DNA from: JAVJUV01 sp047314965
GTDB lineage: Bacteria > Pseudomonadota > Alphaproteobacteria > Rhodobacterales > Rhodobacteraceae
Length of the DNA: 64,000 nucleotides
Reading direction: 5' to 3'
NCBI RefSeq assembly: GCF_047314965.1
Contig: NZ_JBLBVK010000055.1
Location: forward strand, 62,001-126,000
This document shows, one piece after another, positions 51,583 to 60,836 of the stretch. The stretch's first letter is position 1; every line of letters starts with the position of its first letter. The notes below the pieces were generated by a model that was given only the letters and a program-made list of their open reading frames with translations, searched no databases and was not told where the DNA came from. Position numbers and translations under genes: made by a program.

Positions 51583-52989
51583 ATGCCCCAGATGACCGTG
51601 ATCTCCACCAACTCCCCCACCGCCGAACTGCAGGCGATCGACGCGGCCCATCACATGCACCCGTTCACGCAAGCGGACGGCCTGGCAAAGAAGGGCGCGC
51701 GCGTCATCACGCGGGCCGAAGGCGTCTGGCTGACCGACAGCGAAGGCGAGCGAATCCTCGACGGCATGGCCGGCCTCTGGTGCGTGAATGTCGGCTACGG
51801 ACGGAAAGAGCTGGCCGAGGTCGCCGCGCGCCAGATGCAGGAGCTGCCCTTCTACAACACCTTCTTCCAGACCACCCACGTTCCGGTCATCCAGCTAGCC
51901 GCCAAGCTGGCCGAGGTGGTGCCGGGCGATCTGAACCATGTTTTTTTCGCTTCCGGCGGCTCGGATGCCAACGACACCAACCTTCGCATGGTGCGCCATT
52001 ACTGGTCGCTCAAAGGCAAGCCCTCCAAGAATGTCGTGATCAGCCGCAAGAACGCCTATCACGGCTCCACGGTCGCCGGCGCCTCGCTGGGCGGCATGGT
52101 ACCGATGCACCAGCAGGGCTCACTGCCAATCCCGGACATCCACCACATCAACCAGCCGAACTGGTGGCTTGAGGGCGGCGAGATGACCCCGCATGATTTC
52201 GGCCTCGCCCGTGCCCGCGAGTTGGAGGAGAAAATCCTCGAGCTGGGCGAGGACCGTGTCGCCGCCTTTATCGCGGAACCGATCCAGGGCGCGGGCGGCG
52301 TGATCGTCCCCCCCGACAGCTACTGGCCCGAGATCCAGCGTATCTGCGACCAATACGAGATCCTCCTGATCTGCGACGAGGTGATCTGCGGCTTCGGCCG
52401 GACGGGCAACTGGTTCGGCCATGAAACCGTCGGCGCGAAACCCGACATCATCACCATCGCCAAGGGCCTCTCCTCCGGCTACCAGCCGATCGGCGCCTCG
52501 GTCGTCTCGGACGAGATCGCCTCGGTTATCGGATCGGACGAGTTCAACCACGGCTACACCTATTCCGGTCACCCGGTCGCTGCCTCCGTGGCGCTGGAGA
52601 ATATCCGCATCCTCCAGGACGAAAAGATCGTCGAGCATGTCCGCGACGTGGCCGGCCCCTACCTCAAGGAAAAATGGGAAGGGCTCACGGCGCATCCGCT
52701 GGTCGGCGAGGCGAAGATCGTCGGCATGATGGGCTCGATCGCCCTGACGCCCCACAAGGAAAGCCGCGCCCGCTTCGCGGCCGATCCGGGCACCGTGGGC
52801 TACATCTGCCGCGAGTTCTCCTTCGGGAACAACCTGATCATGCGCCATGTCTACGACCGCATGATCATCTCGCCGCCGCTGGTGATGACCACGGGCGAGA
52901 TCGACATCCTGATCGAACGCGCATGGAAGACGCTCGACATGACCCATGACAAGCTCAAGGCCGAAGGAATGATGCAGGCCGCTTCCTGA
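51583..52989 (+). CDS. Class III aminotransferase, putrescine-pyruvate (SpuC-like)
   Basis: The 468-residue PLP enzyme has the class III pattern: GLWCVNVGYGRKEL near the N-terminus, HHVFFASGGSDAND-like FFASGGSDANDTN, PLP Asp in LLICDEVICGFGRTG, the Schiff-base Lys in IITIAKGLSSGYQPIGA, and NHGYTYSGHPVAASVALENI. Resembles SpuC-type putrescine:pyruvate aminotransferases in length and motifs. A second ATG at 51592 is an alternative start. Following potF and a GntR gene, it likely deaminates imported putrescine or a related diamine; beta-alanine or another omega-amino substrate is possible. Confidence 0.85.
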   Translation: MPQMTVISTNSPTAELQAIDAAHHMHPFTQADGLAKKGARVITRAEGVWLTDSEGERILDGMAGLWCVNVGYGRKELAEVAARQMQELPFYNTFFQTTHVPVIQLAAKLAEVVPGDLNHVFFASGGSDANDTNLRMVRHYWSLKGKPSKNVVISRKNAYHGSTVAGASLGGMVPMHQQGSLPIPDIHHINQPNWWLEGGEMTPHDFGLARARELEEKILELGEDRVAAFIAEPIQGAGGVIVPPDSYWPEIQRICDQYEILLICDEVICGFGRTGNWFGHETVGAKPDIITIAKGLSSGYQPIGASVVSDEIASVIGSDEFNHGYTYSGHPVAASVALENIRILQDEKIVEHVRDVAGPYLKEKWEGLTAHPLVGEAKIVGMMGSIALTPHKESRARFAADPGTVGYICREFSFGNNLIMRHVYDRMIISPPLVMTTGEIDILIERAWKTLDMTHDKLKAEGMMQAAS

Positions 52990-53034
52990 GCGCCCGCGTC
53001 CCGCTTCCATCGGCCCTGAAATATCCCAGGGGGT

Positions 53035-53055
53035 GCGGGGGACAGCGTCCCCCGC
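53035..53055. terminator. Perfect 9-base stem-loop after the aminotransferase
   Basis: GCGGGGGAC-AGC-GTCCCCCGC forms a 9-base perfect stem with a 3-base loop, 46 bases after the stop. The preceding GAAATATCCCAGGGGGTGC (53018-53036) matches a Rhodobacteraceae intergenic element seen in related form at 25931 and 27181. No T-run follows. It probably ends the rightward transcript and may act for the convergent btuF too. Confidence 0.6.
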
Positions 53056-53087
53056 GTCGCGACGCGCGGAAGGCGCGGCGCAATTCC

Positions 53088-53900
53088 TCAGTTCCGATGC
53101 CCCTCGCGCAGGCGGATCAGCGCCTCGACGGCATCCAGGGTTGCCGGCAGCCCGCAGGCCCAGACCGCATCGCTCTCGACACGCGGGATATCGGCGATGG
53201 CGGGATGATCCATCAGCGCCTCCGCCTGGCTGGACCCGGGATAGGCACCGGAGGTGATCAGAAGATCGGGACGGTTCAGAATCAGGACCTCGACCGGGAT
53301 ATAGCCGCCGTCCGTTCGCCCGACCCTGTCGGCCAGATTGTCGAACCCCGCGCGTGTCAGGATGTCATGGGCGAGCGTCCCCTCGCCCAACGAATATCCG
53401 CCCGCATGGAAGAACGCCGCCTCCGGCCGCGCGCCGCCGGGCTCCGGCAGAGCGGCCAGCCGCGCCTCGACACCGCGCGCCATCTCCTCGGCGACCGCCT
53501 CCCGCCCCAGAAGCGCGCCCACTTCGCGTAGCCGTCCCGGGATATCCGCCAGCCGCTCCACCCCGTCGACGCGCTCCACGCGGATGCCGAGGCGTTCAAG
53601 CATCCCCACCGCCAGAGGATCGGACCATGTGCTGGCCAACACGAGGTCCGGCTCCAGCCGGTAGATCTCCTCCGCGCCGCCGCGGTTCTTCGGCACGTCG
53701 GCCGCCTCGTCCGCCATGGCGGACAGGAACGGATCGAGCGCGATGTGAGAGACGGACACCACTTGGCCAGGCGCTGCCAGCAGAAGGGCGTACTGGTCGG
53801 CGCAGTGGTTCATGGTGACGACGCGCCGCGGTGAATCGGCAAGCGCCACGCCGGCGAAAGCCAGCGCAGCGCAGAAGGGTATCAGCCTAGAACGACGCAT
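53088..53900 (-). CDS. btuF: Cobalamin-type ABC binding protein, BtuF-like
   Basis: The 270-residue protein starts with a Sec signal peptide (MRRSRLIPFCAALAFAGVALA) and carries the Peripla_BP_2 fold: RRVVTMNHCADQYALLLAAPGQVVSVSH, then EEIYRLEPDLVLAS and NRPDLLITSGAYPGSSQAEALM. It overlaps the btuB stop by 14 bases and lies downstream of a cobalamin riboswitch, so corrinoid is the likely ligand. The membrane permease and ATPase (BtuCD) are not in the window. Iron-siderophore binding is the alternative without that context. Confidence 0.83.
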   Translation of the reverse strand: MRRSRLIPFCAALAFAGVALADSPRRVVTMNHCADQYALLLAAPGQVVSVSHIALDPFLSAMADEAADVPKNRGGAEEIYRLEPDLVLASTWSDPLAVGMLERLGIRVERVDGVERLADIPGRLREVGALLGREAVAEEMARGVEARLAALPEPGGARPEAAFFHAGGYSLGEGTLAHDILTRAGFDNLADRVGRTDGGYIPVEVLILNRPDLLITSGAYPGSSQAEALMDHPAIADIPRVESDAVWACGLPATLDAVEALIRLREGHRN

Positions 53901-55671
53901 TCAGCCCGACGAAGACCGAGCGACCGGGCGAAGTGTAGGTCAACACCTCTTCGTAGTCCTCGTCGAACAGGTTCTCGACCCTCAGATAGGCCTGCATGCC
54001 ATCCCGCACCTCATAGGTGAGCTGCACATCGGCCACTGTGTAGTCCGGCGCGGCCACTGTCGCGAACCCCGCGTCGATGTCCAGCCGGTCGGCCACGTGG
54101 CGGACAGACAGCATGCCGGACAGGCGGTCCGTGATGTCGGTCTCCGCACCCAGAACAAGGTCGTGACGCGGAACGCGCAGGGACCTGCCGCCCGGACCTT
54201 CTGAATCGGTGTAGGTATAGGCACCGAACAGGGAGACACGGCCCAGATCGACCTCGCCCGACAATTCCACACCCTGCGCCACGGTCTCGCCGGGCGTCTG
54301 GATATAGGTCGCGACGCCGAAACCGATCAGGTTGTCGATCTCGGAGCGGAACGCGGTGGCTTCGACCGACCAGGACCCGCCATCATGCGCGATACCCAGT
54401 TCCGCCGACCGGCTTTCCTCCGCTTCCAGCGCGGAATTTCCGAAAGGCCCGAACCGCTCGTAAAGCGAGGGCGCGCGGAACCCGGTGCCGACCACGCCCT
54501 TCAGCGTCGTCGCATCGCTCAGCCGATAGGCCAGCGCCAGCCGCCCGGTCGTGGCGTCGTCGAAATCGGAATGCACGTCGTGGCGCAGCGAGAACGACAG
54601 GTCGGCGCGGTCCGAGACGGCGTATTGCAACTCGCCGAACACCGCCCAGTTATCGGCCTCGGCAGAGGAACCGTCGATGCTGGAGCCTTCCTCCACCCAA
54701 TCAGCACCGAAGGCCAGCTTGGCGTTCGCCGACAAATCCGTCGTGCCAAGATAGTCCACTTCGGTTCTCGTGCCTTCGAAGAGCCGTGAGAACCCGGTCG
54801 GATCCTCGCGGTCGATGACATAGCGCGACACCGAAAACTCGTGGTCGATCCGGTCGCCCCGGATCTCCGCAAAGGCCCGAAGTCCGGTCTTGGTCTCGAA
54901 GTAGAGGCCCGTCGGATCGAGATCGGTGTCGTCGTCCTCCACCTCGCTGTCAGCCCAGAAACCGTTCACACCCAGCGTGACCGCGTCGGTCACGTCGCGC
55001 GACACAAGGAACGAAAGCGAGGTCTGGCGGAACCCGTCGGCCTCGGCATTGCCGGGTCGGGCCGAATACCCGTCCGAGCGCACGGCGCCCAGCGTCAGGG
55101 CCGCCTCGCCCCGGTCGTCGAGATAGCCGAGGTGCAGCACGGACGACGCCCAGCCGAAACTGCCCGCCTCGGCCTGCCCGCCCCAGCTCAACCCCTCTTC
55201 GGTCGGTCGCCAGCTGGTGATGTTGACGGTGCCGGCAATCGCGTCCGATCCATAGACAGCCGTCTGCGTGCCCTTGGCGACCTCGATCCGGTCGGCCAGC
55301 GCACGGGTCATCGTTCCGAAGTTCAGCGCGGACTGCGGCGCCGAGGGATCGATCACGTCGATCCCGTCGATCGTAACACCGGTATAACGCTGCGGCAAAC
55401 CGCGGATGCGGATATCGGCGTTCGCGCCCGGCGTACCGGTCCGCGTCACGCTGACGCCCGGCAGGCGCTCCAGCGTGTCGTCCAGTGTCGCGGCGCCATC
55501 AGCGATATCGCTGGCGTCGAGAATCTCGACAGATGCACCGGTCTCGTTCACGGCGACCGGGATCAGCCCCGAGGTGACAAGCGCTTCGTCAAGCTCGATC
55601 ACGCCCTGCGCGAACACGGTCTGCGGCAGCACCAGCGCCACCGTCAAAAGTAATCTGGATTTGATTTTCAT
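53887..55671 (-). CDS. btuB: TonB-dependent cobalamin receptor, BtuB-like
   Basis: The 594-residue outer-membrane receptor has a Sec signal (MKIKSRLLLTVALVLPQTVFA), a plug domain (LDDTLERLPGVSVTRTGTPG, IRIRGLPQRYTGVTIDGI) and a beta-barrel ending in TSPGRSVFVGLNASF with a terminal Phe. Its upstream cobalamin riboswitch and the downstream btuF support corrinoid as substrate. Length is close to E. coli BtuB (about 614). The region between 55671 and the riboswitch is short, fitting translational or transcriptional control. Confidence 0.88.
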   Translation of the reverse strand: MKIKSRLLLTVALVLPQTVFAQGVIELDEALVTSGLIPVAVNETGASVEILDASDIADGAATLDDTLERLPGVSVTRTGTPGANADIRIRGLPQRYTGVTIDGIDVIDPSAPQSALNFGTMTRALADRIEVAKGTQTAVYGSDAIAGTVNITSWRPTEEGLSWGGQAEAGSFGWASSVLHLGYLDDRGEAALTLGAVRSDGYSARPGNAEADGFRQTSLSFLVSRDVTDAVTLGVNGFWADSEVEDDDTDLDPTGLYFETKTGLRAFAEIRGDRIDHEFSVSRYVIDREDPTGFSRLFEGTRTEVDYLGTTDLSANAKLAFGADWVEEGSSIDGSSAEADNWAVFGELQYAVSDRADLSFSLRHDVHSDFDDATTGRLALAYRLSDATTLKGVVGTGFRAPSLYERFGPFGNSALEAEESRSAELGIAHDGGSWSVEATAFRSEIDNLIGFGVATYIQTPGETVAQGVELSGEVDLGRVSLFGAYTYTDSEGPGGRSLRVPRHDLVLGAETDITDRLSGMLSVRHVADRLDIDAGFATVAAPDYTVADVQLTYEVRDGMQAYLRVENLFDEDYEEVLTYTSPGRSVFVGLNASF

Positions 55672-55804
55672 AATCCACTTTCCAATAGTCCAAAGTGACG
55701 GAAATCCGTCACCACCCCACTCAAGTCATTGGAAAGAAAGCCTTCCCGCAGACGGTTAAATCACCACTGCGGAATCCGCCGTTCGCCCCTCACCCCGAGA
55801 GAGA

Positions 55805-55972
55805 ACCGGGTGACAGCCTTGGCAGGTCTCCTGGCTTGCGGGTCATCGCTGGGCTGGCCTTCCCGAACCCTCCGGGCTCAGTGGCATGTGCAGCCTTCGC
55901 TCTCCGCCTACAGTTGCGGGGGCAGCCGCGGAATTGGGAGATCCCTTACCGCGTTCCCTTTTCACCGTCCCG
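55805..55972 (-). ncRNA. Cobalamin (B12) riboswitch before btuB
   Basis: On the minus strand the element shows conserved pieces in order: GGTGAAAAGGGAA (55954-55966), GCTGCCCCCGCAACTGTA (near 55910-55927), the B12 box GCCACTG (55879-55885), GGGAAGGCCAGCC and GGAGACCTGCC (55821-55831). It ends about 130 bases before btuB. It should repress btuB-btuF when adenosylcobalamin is bound. Boundaries are approximate. Confidence 0.95.
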
Positions 55973-56035
55973 GCGCGAAACCGGAACGAAACCAAAGCTC
56001 GTCCCGGCTACGCCCGCACGCCATGCGAGTCAAGG

Positions 56036-57244
56036 TTAAGCGGCGGCGATTTGCGGTCTGTTTCCGTCACCACGCAGGGCCAGCCAGACATTCAGCCGCC
56101 ACATGCCCCAGGCCAGCGGGATTGCCGCCAGCCCGCCCAGCGCCCAGGCGAGAGGTTCGTCCGACATCGTTTCGAAAAGCTGGGTATAAGCGTGAATCGC
56201 CCCGAAAGTGATTGCCGCGTTGAAAAGCCCGCGCCGGTTGGCATGCGCCGCCCAGAAAGCGCCCCCTGCCAGCAGCACGGCCCAGACCACCGAGAAGACA
56301 TGCTCGGAAATGTGGAGGAACCGCGCCTCCCAGGCGTCGATGGCGGCGTGATAGTCGGTCCACTCCATGCCATTGACCCAGACAGGCCGACCGCCAACCA
56401 ACTCAGCGCCAACATAGTCGCCCCAGAGCGAGCCGACGAGAAAGGCGAGGTTGCCGACGACCATCGCCATGATCGCGAGGATTCCGGCGTGCCGCCCGAA
56501 ACGGTCCGGGGTGCGCGTCATCGCCCAGGCTCCCGCGCCCACAAGCGCCGACATCTGAAGGACCGTCAGCGTCGCCTCCGGCGAATAGAAGAAATAGGCG
56601 GCGTGGAAGTACCCGGTTCCCGTGTCCAGCATCTGCGCGAACGGCACGATGGCCAGCGCCGTGATGAAACGTACGTCCACCAGCACGCCCGCCCCCGCCA
56701 CCAGTGCAGCGGCATAGCCCAGAAGAAGCGCGCGCGGCAGGCCCGAAACACCCTCTGCGGCCAGTCCGAGTCCCCAGAGGTGCAGCGCCACGCCCATCAA
56801 CAGGACCGCGCCCGCCGCGAACTTCAGCGAAGCCGTCCGGGCAAAGACCCCGTAGGCCCCTGCAGCCAGCCCCGCGCCCAGCCCCAGCATCAGCCAGCCG
56901 GCGATGTCCTGGAACTTGTCGACCAGCTCGATCCCGCCGCCTGCCACAAGCATGCCCGCACCGACCAGCGCCGCAGCATTGCCCAGCATCCGGTAAAGCT
57001 CGCCTCCCCGGGCCAGAACCGCCACGCCTGCCGCGACGAAAACCGCGCCCGCAACGGCAACGGCCAGCGCATCGGCAAGCCAGAACACCAGTCCCAGGGT
57101 CGCCGCCACGATGCCAACGCACAGCACGACGTTGACGACCAGCGAAACCATCGTCTCGCGCGAGCGCCGGGCGATCTCGGCCCCCTGCGCTTCGGTCAGA
57201 ATATTCTCGGCGATAAGCTGTTTGGTATCGACAACATGAGGCAT
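56036..57244 (-). CDS. Multi-pass membrane protein, unknown function
   Basis: A 402-residue protein with about ten hydrophobic helices (e.g. MVSLVVNVVLCVGIVAATLGLVF) after a short hydrophilic N-terminus (MPHVVDTKQLIAENILTEAQGAEIARRSRET). The N-terminal pattern and helices recall DUF2157-type membrane proteins, but the match is weak. It lies between the riboswitch and the racemase gene with no clear partner. No catalytic motif is recognised. Confidence 0.7.
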   Translation of the reverse strand: MPHVVDTKQLIAENILTEAQGAEIARRSRETMVSLVVNVVLCVGIVAATLGLVFWLADALAVAVAGAVFVAAGVAVLARGGELYRMLGNAAALVGAGMLVAGGGIELVDKFQDIAGWLMLGLGAGLAAGAYGVFARTASLKFAAGAVLLMGVALHLWGLGLAAEGVSGLPRALLLGYAAALVAGAGVLVDVRFITALAIVPFAQMLDTGTGYFHAAYFFYSPEATLTVLQMSALVGAGAWAMTRTPDRFGRHAGILAIMAMVVGNLAFLVGSLWGDYVGAELVGGRPVWVNGMEWTDYHAAIDAWEARFLHISEHVFSVVWAVLLAGGAFWAAHANRRGLFNAAITFGAIHAYTQLFETMSDEPLAWALGGLAAIPLAWGMWRLNVWLALRGDGNRPQIAAA

Positions 57245-57326
57245 GACGGCGACTCACTTTATGAACACTGTTCATTTCTGGGTAGCGCGACACTTTCAGT
57301 AAATCAACAAAAATCCTGAACGGCGT

Positions 57327-58049
57327 TCAAAATGCCGTCGCCCAATGCCTCGGAGACAGACCGGACTGGAACCAGCTCACAAAGGAAACCATTGAAAAGA
57401 CGGGCAAACCAGTCGCCGTTCGGATCGCGCTGGCATAGGGCGTCATGTTGGTGCACTCCAGCACCAGAGCGCCCATTTCCGGATGTGCGGCCTGCATCGC
57501 AAGAGCCGCATCGACGTTGTCCTGCTCCGCCAGCGCCAGGTCCAGCTCATAGGCATCGTCAAGAATCGCCCGCGTGAAGTGCACTCCGCCCTCGGTCGTG
57601 CCGATCGGTGTGCCGTCGGGCACCCCTGCCTTTTCCAGATGCGCCGGTGTCAGAGTGGAGCCAGAGATCGTCAGGACACCGGCCCGCTTGCCCTTCGGCA
57701 ACAGCGCATTCACGGCGCGCACCTGCATCAGCGACGAAGTCAGAACCGGCACGCCCACCGCCTCGGCGATCTCTTGCTGGAACAGGGCCAGGAAGCCGCA
57801 GTTGGTAGTAATTCCGTCCGCCCCGTCGGCTTCCAGCGACCGCGCCGCATCGATGAAGGACCCCAACAAGCCCTCTGCCCGCTTCCGGACCACCCGATCG
57901 GGCGACGCGTCTCGCACGACGCGGTACATCACCGGGAAATCCCAGGTTCCCGCGTTCCCCATGTCGCCCAGGACACGCGGGAAACGCGCCTCCAGCATCA
58001 GGATGCCCACCGAGGCCCCATAGATCGTCTTGCCGCCCGTCACCTTCAT
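57327..58049 (-). CDS. Aspartate/glutamate (hydantoin) racemase-family protein
   Basis: The 240-residue protein starts at 58049 after GGAGGG; a longer ATG at 58079 is possible. It has the two-domain Asp/Glu racemase fold with the first cysteine in GADGITTNCGFLALF and the second in GALVLECTNMTPYA, the pair that acts as acid/base in racemases. It is 34 bases after the LysR gene on the same strand. With the enolase-family and FAD dehydrogenase genes nearby, it may racemise an amino acid or derivative; the substrate is not determinable. Confidence 0.8.
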   Translation of the reverse strand: MKVTGGKTIYGASVGILMLEARFPRVLGDMGNAGTWDFPVMYRVVRDASPDRVVRKRAEGLLGSFIDAARSLEADGADGITTNCGFLALFQQEIAEAVGVPVLTSSLMQVRAVNALLPKGKRAGVLTISGSTLTPAHLEKAGVPDGTPIGTTEGGVHFTRAILDDAYELDLALAEQDNVDAALAMQAAHPEMGALVLECTNMTPYASAIRTATGLPVFSMVSFVSWFQSGLSPRHWATAF

Positions 58050-58083
58050 CGCCCTGCCCTCCAAAGCTGTCCGGCCCATACAC

Positions 58084-58986
58084 TCAATCGGGGCGCCACG
58101 CCATGCGTCCCAGCCTCGCCTCCAGGTCCGCCAGGAACTCTCGACCAACGGCCGACAATGGCCGCGCTCGCGCCGTCACGATAAACATATCCAGCAGGAT
58201 CACCGGCGCGAAGGGCCGCACCACGTATCCCGTGCCATCATCAGATGACAGGGTGAACGGGTCCACCAGCGTGACGCCCAACCCCTGCTTTACAAGGTTC
58301 AGGGCATTCCGGAAAAGGTCCGTATGGCCTCTGATCCGCAGACGCGCACCTTCGGCCTGAAACGCCTCGCGCGTGCGCGCTGTCACCATGTGATCGACAC
58401 CCATCACGATGAAGGGCTCATCCGACAGTAACGACGGCGTCAGAACCTCGTGCTTGATCAGCGGCGAGGCCTCAGGGACCGCGCACTGGACCGAGAAGGA
58501 CATCTCGCGGCGGTCCAGATCGTCATTCCGCAAGGGCTGCTCGCAAATGCCGATCTCGAACAGCCCTGCGCTGACCCATTCCTGGATCTTGGATGAATAT
58601 TGCGACTGGAAGGCGATCGTCAGGTTCGGCCTGTCCCGCAAAAACTCGGCGATAACGACGGGCATGAACCCGAATGCCATCGCGTGGCTGGTCGCCACCT
58701 GCAACTGCCCGGCCTTCTGGTTCTGCAAATCCACGACGGCCTGTGTGACGTGGTCCAACCCGCGCACGACCGTATCGACCTCATGAAACAGAACCGAGGC
58801 CTCGGGCGTCGGCACAAGCCTCCCCCGCTGGCGCTCGAAGAGTTTCAGCTTTGTCTGGCGCTCCAACTGCGCGATCAGGTTGCTGATCCCGGGTTGCGAA
58901 ATGCCAAGCGATTCCGCGGCACCCGTCACGGTGCCTTTCTCAATGATCGCGTGAAACGCCTGATATTGCCTGAATCTGGGAGCCAT
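58084..58986 (-). CDS. LysR-family transcriptional regulator
   Basis: The 300-residue regulator has an N-terminal LysR helix-turn-helix (AFHAIIEKGTVTGAAESLGISQPGISNLIAQLERQTKLKLFERQRGRLVPTPEA) and a substrate-binding domain with VATSHAMAFGFMPVVIAEFL. It is followed by the racemase gene and divergent from the muconate-lactonizing-type enzyme; a dyad at 58998 is a likely binding site. Probably controls both. Confidence 0.88.
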   Translation of the reverse strand: MAPRFRQYQAFHAIIEKGTVTGAAESLGISQPGISNLIAQLERQTKLKLFERQRGRLVPTPEASVLFHEVDTVVRGLDHVTQAVVDLQNQKAGQLQVATSHAMAFGFMPVVIAEFLRDRPNLTIAFQSQYSSKIQEWVSAGLFEIGICEQPLRNDDLDRREMSFSVQCAVPEASPLIKHEVLTPSLLSDEPFIVMGVDHMVTARTREAFQAEGARLRIRGHTDLFRNALNLVKQGLGVTLVDPFTLSSDDGTGYVVRPFAPVILLDMFIVTARARPLSAVGREFLADLEARLGRMAWRPD

Positions 58987-58997
58987 GAATGCATTAC

Positions 58998-59017
58998 ATC
59001 ACTTAATCTTATGTGAT
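58998..59017. promoter_or_regulatory. Candidate LysR binding site
   Basis: ATCACTTAATCTTATGTGAT is an imperfect dyad with ATCAC/GTGAT arms, 12 bases upstream of the LysR start and about 100 bases before the divergent enolase gene, where an autoregulating LysR site would be expected. Confidence 0.45.
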
Positions 59018-59117
59018 TGTAAAATATTTGTATTAGAAATGATGCTTTCCTTGCGGCAATGTCGGTTCCGGGAACCTCGGGGGAATGCGTCGCTTGGGCG
59101 ATCTTGACCAGCCAATC

Positions 59118-60209
59118 ATGGGCTTCGACGTCTGGCACTTGTCGCTGCCGGTCACGTCGCGCCGCGACCATGGAATCGGCAGCGTCGCTGGTGCCTGCGA
59201 AATCGTCGTGCTGCGCCTGACAACCGCGGACGGAACCACCGGATGGGGAGAGGCGTCGCCCTGGTCGGTCTTCACAGGCTCTCCCGAGGCGAGCTTCGCG
59301 GCGCTCGACCGGTACCTTCGCCCTCTCGTCACGGGGCGCACCGTCGCCGACCGCAAAACGATCATGGCCGACGCGCTCTACGCCGTCGCCCATTGCACCG
59401 AGGCCAAGGCCGCGCTGGAAACCGCGCTTCTGGATCTCGAAGGCCGCCTGACCGGACAGCCCGTCTGGAAACTGCTCGGCGGCGCCGACCCGGCCCCGAT
59501 CCCCCTTTCGGTCTCGATTGCCGATCCTGATTTCGACAACGATCTCAGACTACTGGAACGCATCGTTGAAGACGGCGTCGGCATCATCAAACTGAAAACC
59601 GGCTTCCGCGAAGCGGGTTTCGACACGATGCGGCTGGACCGCATTCGACGGGATCACCCCAGTCTGCGCGTCCGCGTCGACTTCAACCAGGGCCTCACGC
59701 CGGACGAGGCCGAGGATCGGGTGCTGGGCGTCGCGGCCTATCGTCCCGACTTTATCGAACAACCCGTGCGCGCGCATCTCTTCGACCTGATGGCGCATCT
59801 CCGCGGCCTCACCGACATCCCTCTTCTCGCCGACGAAAGCGTATTCGGGCCCGAGGACATGGCCCGCGCGATCCGCGAGGGCATCTGCGACGGCGTGTCG
59901 ATCAAGATCATGAAATCGGGTGGGCTGACCCGTGCGCAGGAGGTCGCCCGCATGGCCGCCGAAGCGGGTCTTCTCGCCTATGGCGGCGACATGTTCGAAG
60001 CGGGCCTCGCCCATCTGGCCGGGACCCACATGATCGCGGCCACTCCCGAGATCACGCTCGGCTGCGAGTTCTACCAGGCCAGCTATTTTCTCGCCGAAGA
60101 CATCCTGTCCTCGCCCTTCCGCGTGGAACAAGGCCATGTCGTCGTCCCCGACACCCCCGGCCTCGGTGGCGTTCCCGATATGGACAGGATCGAGAGGTAC
60201 GCGCGATGA
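59118..60209 (+). CDS. Enolase-superfamily (muconate-lactonizing subgroup) enzyme
   Basis: A 363-residue protein with KxK in [14 protein letters not shown], metal ligands in [18 protein letters not shown] and LLADESVFG, and the second Lys in [14 protein letters not shown]; the MLE subgroup. This subgroup includes muconate cycloisomerase, dipeptide epimerases, and proline-derivative enzymes (cis-3-hydroxyproline dehydratase, hydroxyproline-betaine epimerase). The start at 59118 lacks a clear ribosome site; 59085 is an alternative. Neighbouring FAD amino-acid dehydrogenase, racemase and TRAP genes favour an amino-acid or betaine substrate over aromatics. Confidence 0.82.
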   Translation: MGFDVWHLSLPVTSRRDHGIGSVAGACEIVVLRLTTADGTTGWGEASPWSVFTGSPEASFAALDRYLRPLVTGRTVADRKTIMADALYAVAHCTEAKAALETALLDLEGRLTGQPVWKLLGGADPAPIPLSVSIADPDFDNDLRLLERIVEDGVGIIKLKTGFREAGFDTMRLDRIRRDHPSLRVRVDFNQGLTPDEAEDRVLGVAAYRPDFIEQPVRAHLFDLMAHLRGLTDIPLLADESVFGPEDMARAIREGICDGVSIKIMKSGGLTRAQEVARMAAEAGLLAYGGDMFEAGLAHLAGTHMIAATPEITLGCEFYQASYFLAEDILSSPFRVEQGHVVVPDTPGLGGVPDMDRIERYAR

Positions 60210-60217
60210 CCGCCGCG

Positions 60218-60733
60218 CTAGAGAACCGTCGCCGCGCGTGCCGCCTGGTCGTACTGGCCGGACATCATGCGCAGGATCGACGCCACCTGGCTGACCACCG
60301 CAGGGTCCAGCCCCCGGTCCAGAACCGCGTCAAGAAGCAGCCGCTCGCGGATTTCGCGGTACCGAGCGCAGGCCTCGCGCCCCGCTTCGGTCGCCTCGAC
60401 CGTCTTTTCCTTGCCCTGTCGCCCGGTCCTCACCAGCCCGGCGCGCACCAGTTTCTTGACCGCGTAGTTGACCGTGTGGGTGTCCTCGACATTCAGCACC
60501 AGGCAGATGCCAGCCAACGTTTTCGGCCGGTCGCGATGGCGCACCGTGTGCAGAACCAGAACTTCCAGCGAGGACAACTCGGGCTGTCCCGCCGCGGTCA
60601 TCGCATGGACCACCCAACGGTGAAACGCGTTTCCCGCAAGGATAAGCCCGAACTCCAGCTCCGAGATCTCCGGAAAGCTGCCATCGGCCAGGTGAGCCGA
60701 AGAAACGACGGGGCCAAGTGTGTTCGCTGCCAT
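60218..60733 (-). CDS. MarR-type winged-helix regulator
   Basis: This 171-residue protein has a MarR/winged-helix core: SSLEVLVLHTVRHRDRPKTLAGICLVLNVEDTHTVNYAVKKLVRAGLVRTGRQGKEKTVEATEAGRE. It converges with the enolase gene (8 bases between stops) and diverges from the FAD dehydrogenase, with a strong palindrome between them. Likely a repressor of the dehydrogenase-TRAP unit. Confidence 0.82.
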   Translation of the reverse strand: MAANTLGPVVSSAHLADGSFPEISELEFGLILAGNAFHRWVVHAMTAAGQPELSSLEVLVLHTVRHRDRPKTLAGICLVLNVEDTHTVNYAVKKLVRAGLVRTGRQGKEKTVEATEAGREACARYREIRERLLLDAVLDRGLDPAVVSQVASILRMMSGQYDQAARAATVL

Positions 60734-60764
60734 TTGGTCAGCGTGGCGGCCTCAAATGCATTTT

Positions 60765-60781
60765 GTCAACAATTTGTTGAC
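60765..60781. promoter_or_regulatory. Palindromic operator between MarR and FAD dehydrogenase genes
   Basis: GTCAACAATTTGTTGAC is a 17-base palindrome with 8-base perfect arms around one central T. It lies 32 bases upstream of the MarR start (60733) and 56 bases before the GTG of the dehydrogenase. A GTCAAC half-site recurs just downstream (around 60800). Probably the MarR operator. Confidence 0.7.
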
Positions 60782-60836
60782 GAACTGCAAAAGTGTGAGA
60801 CAGTCAACTCAGCGAATCTGCGAAAGGGGCGTCGGG

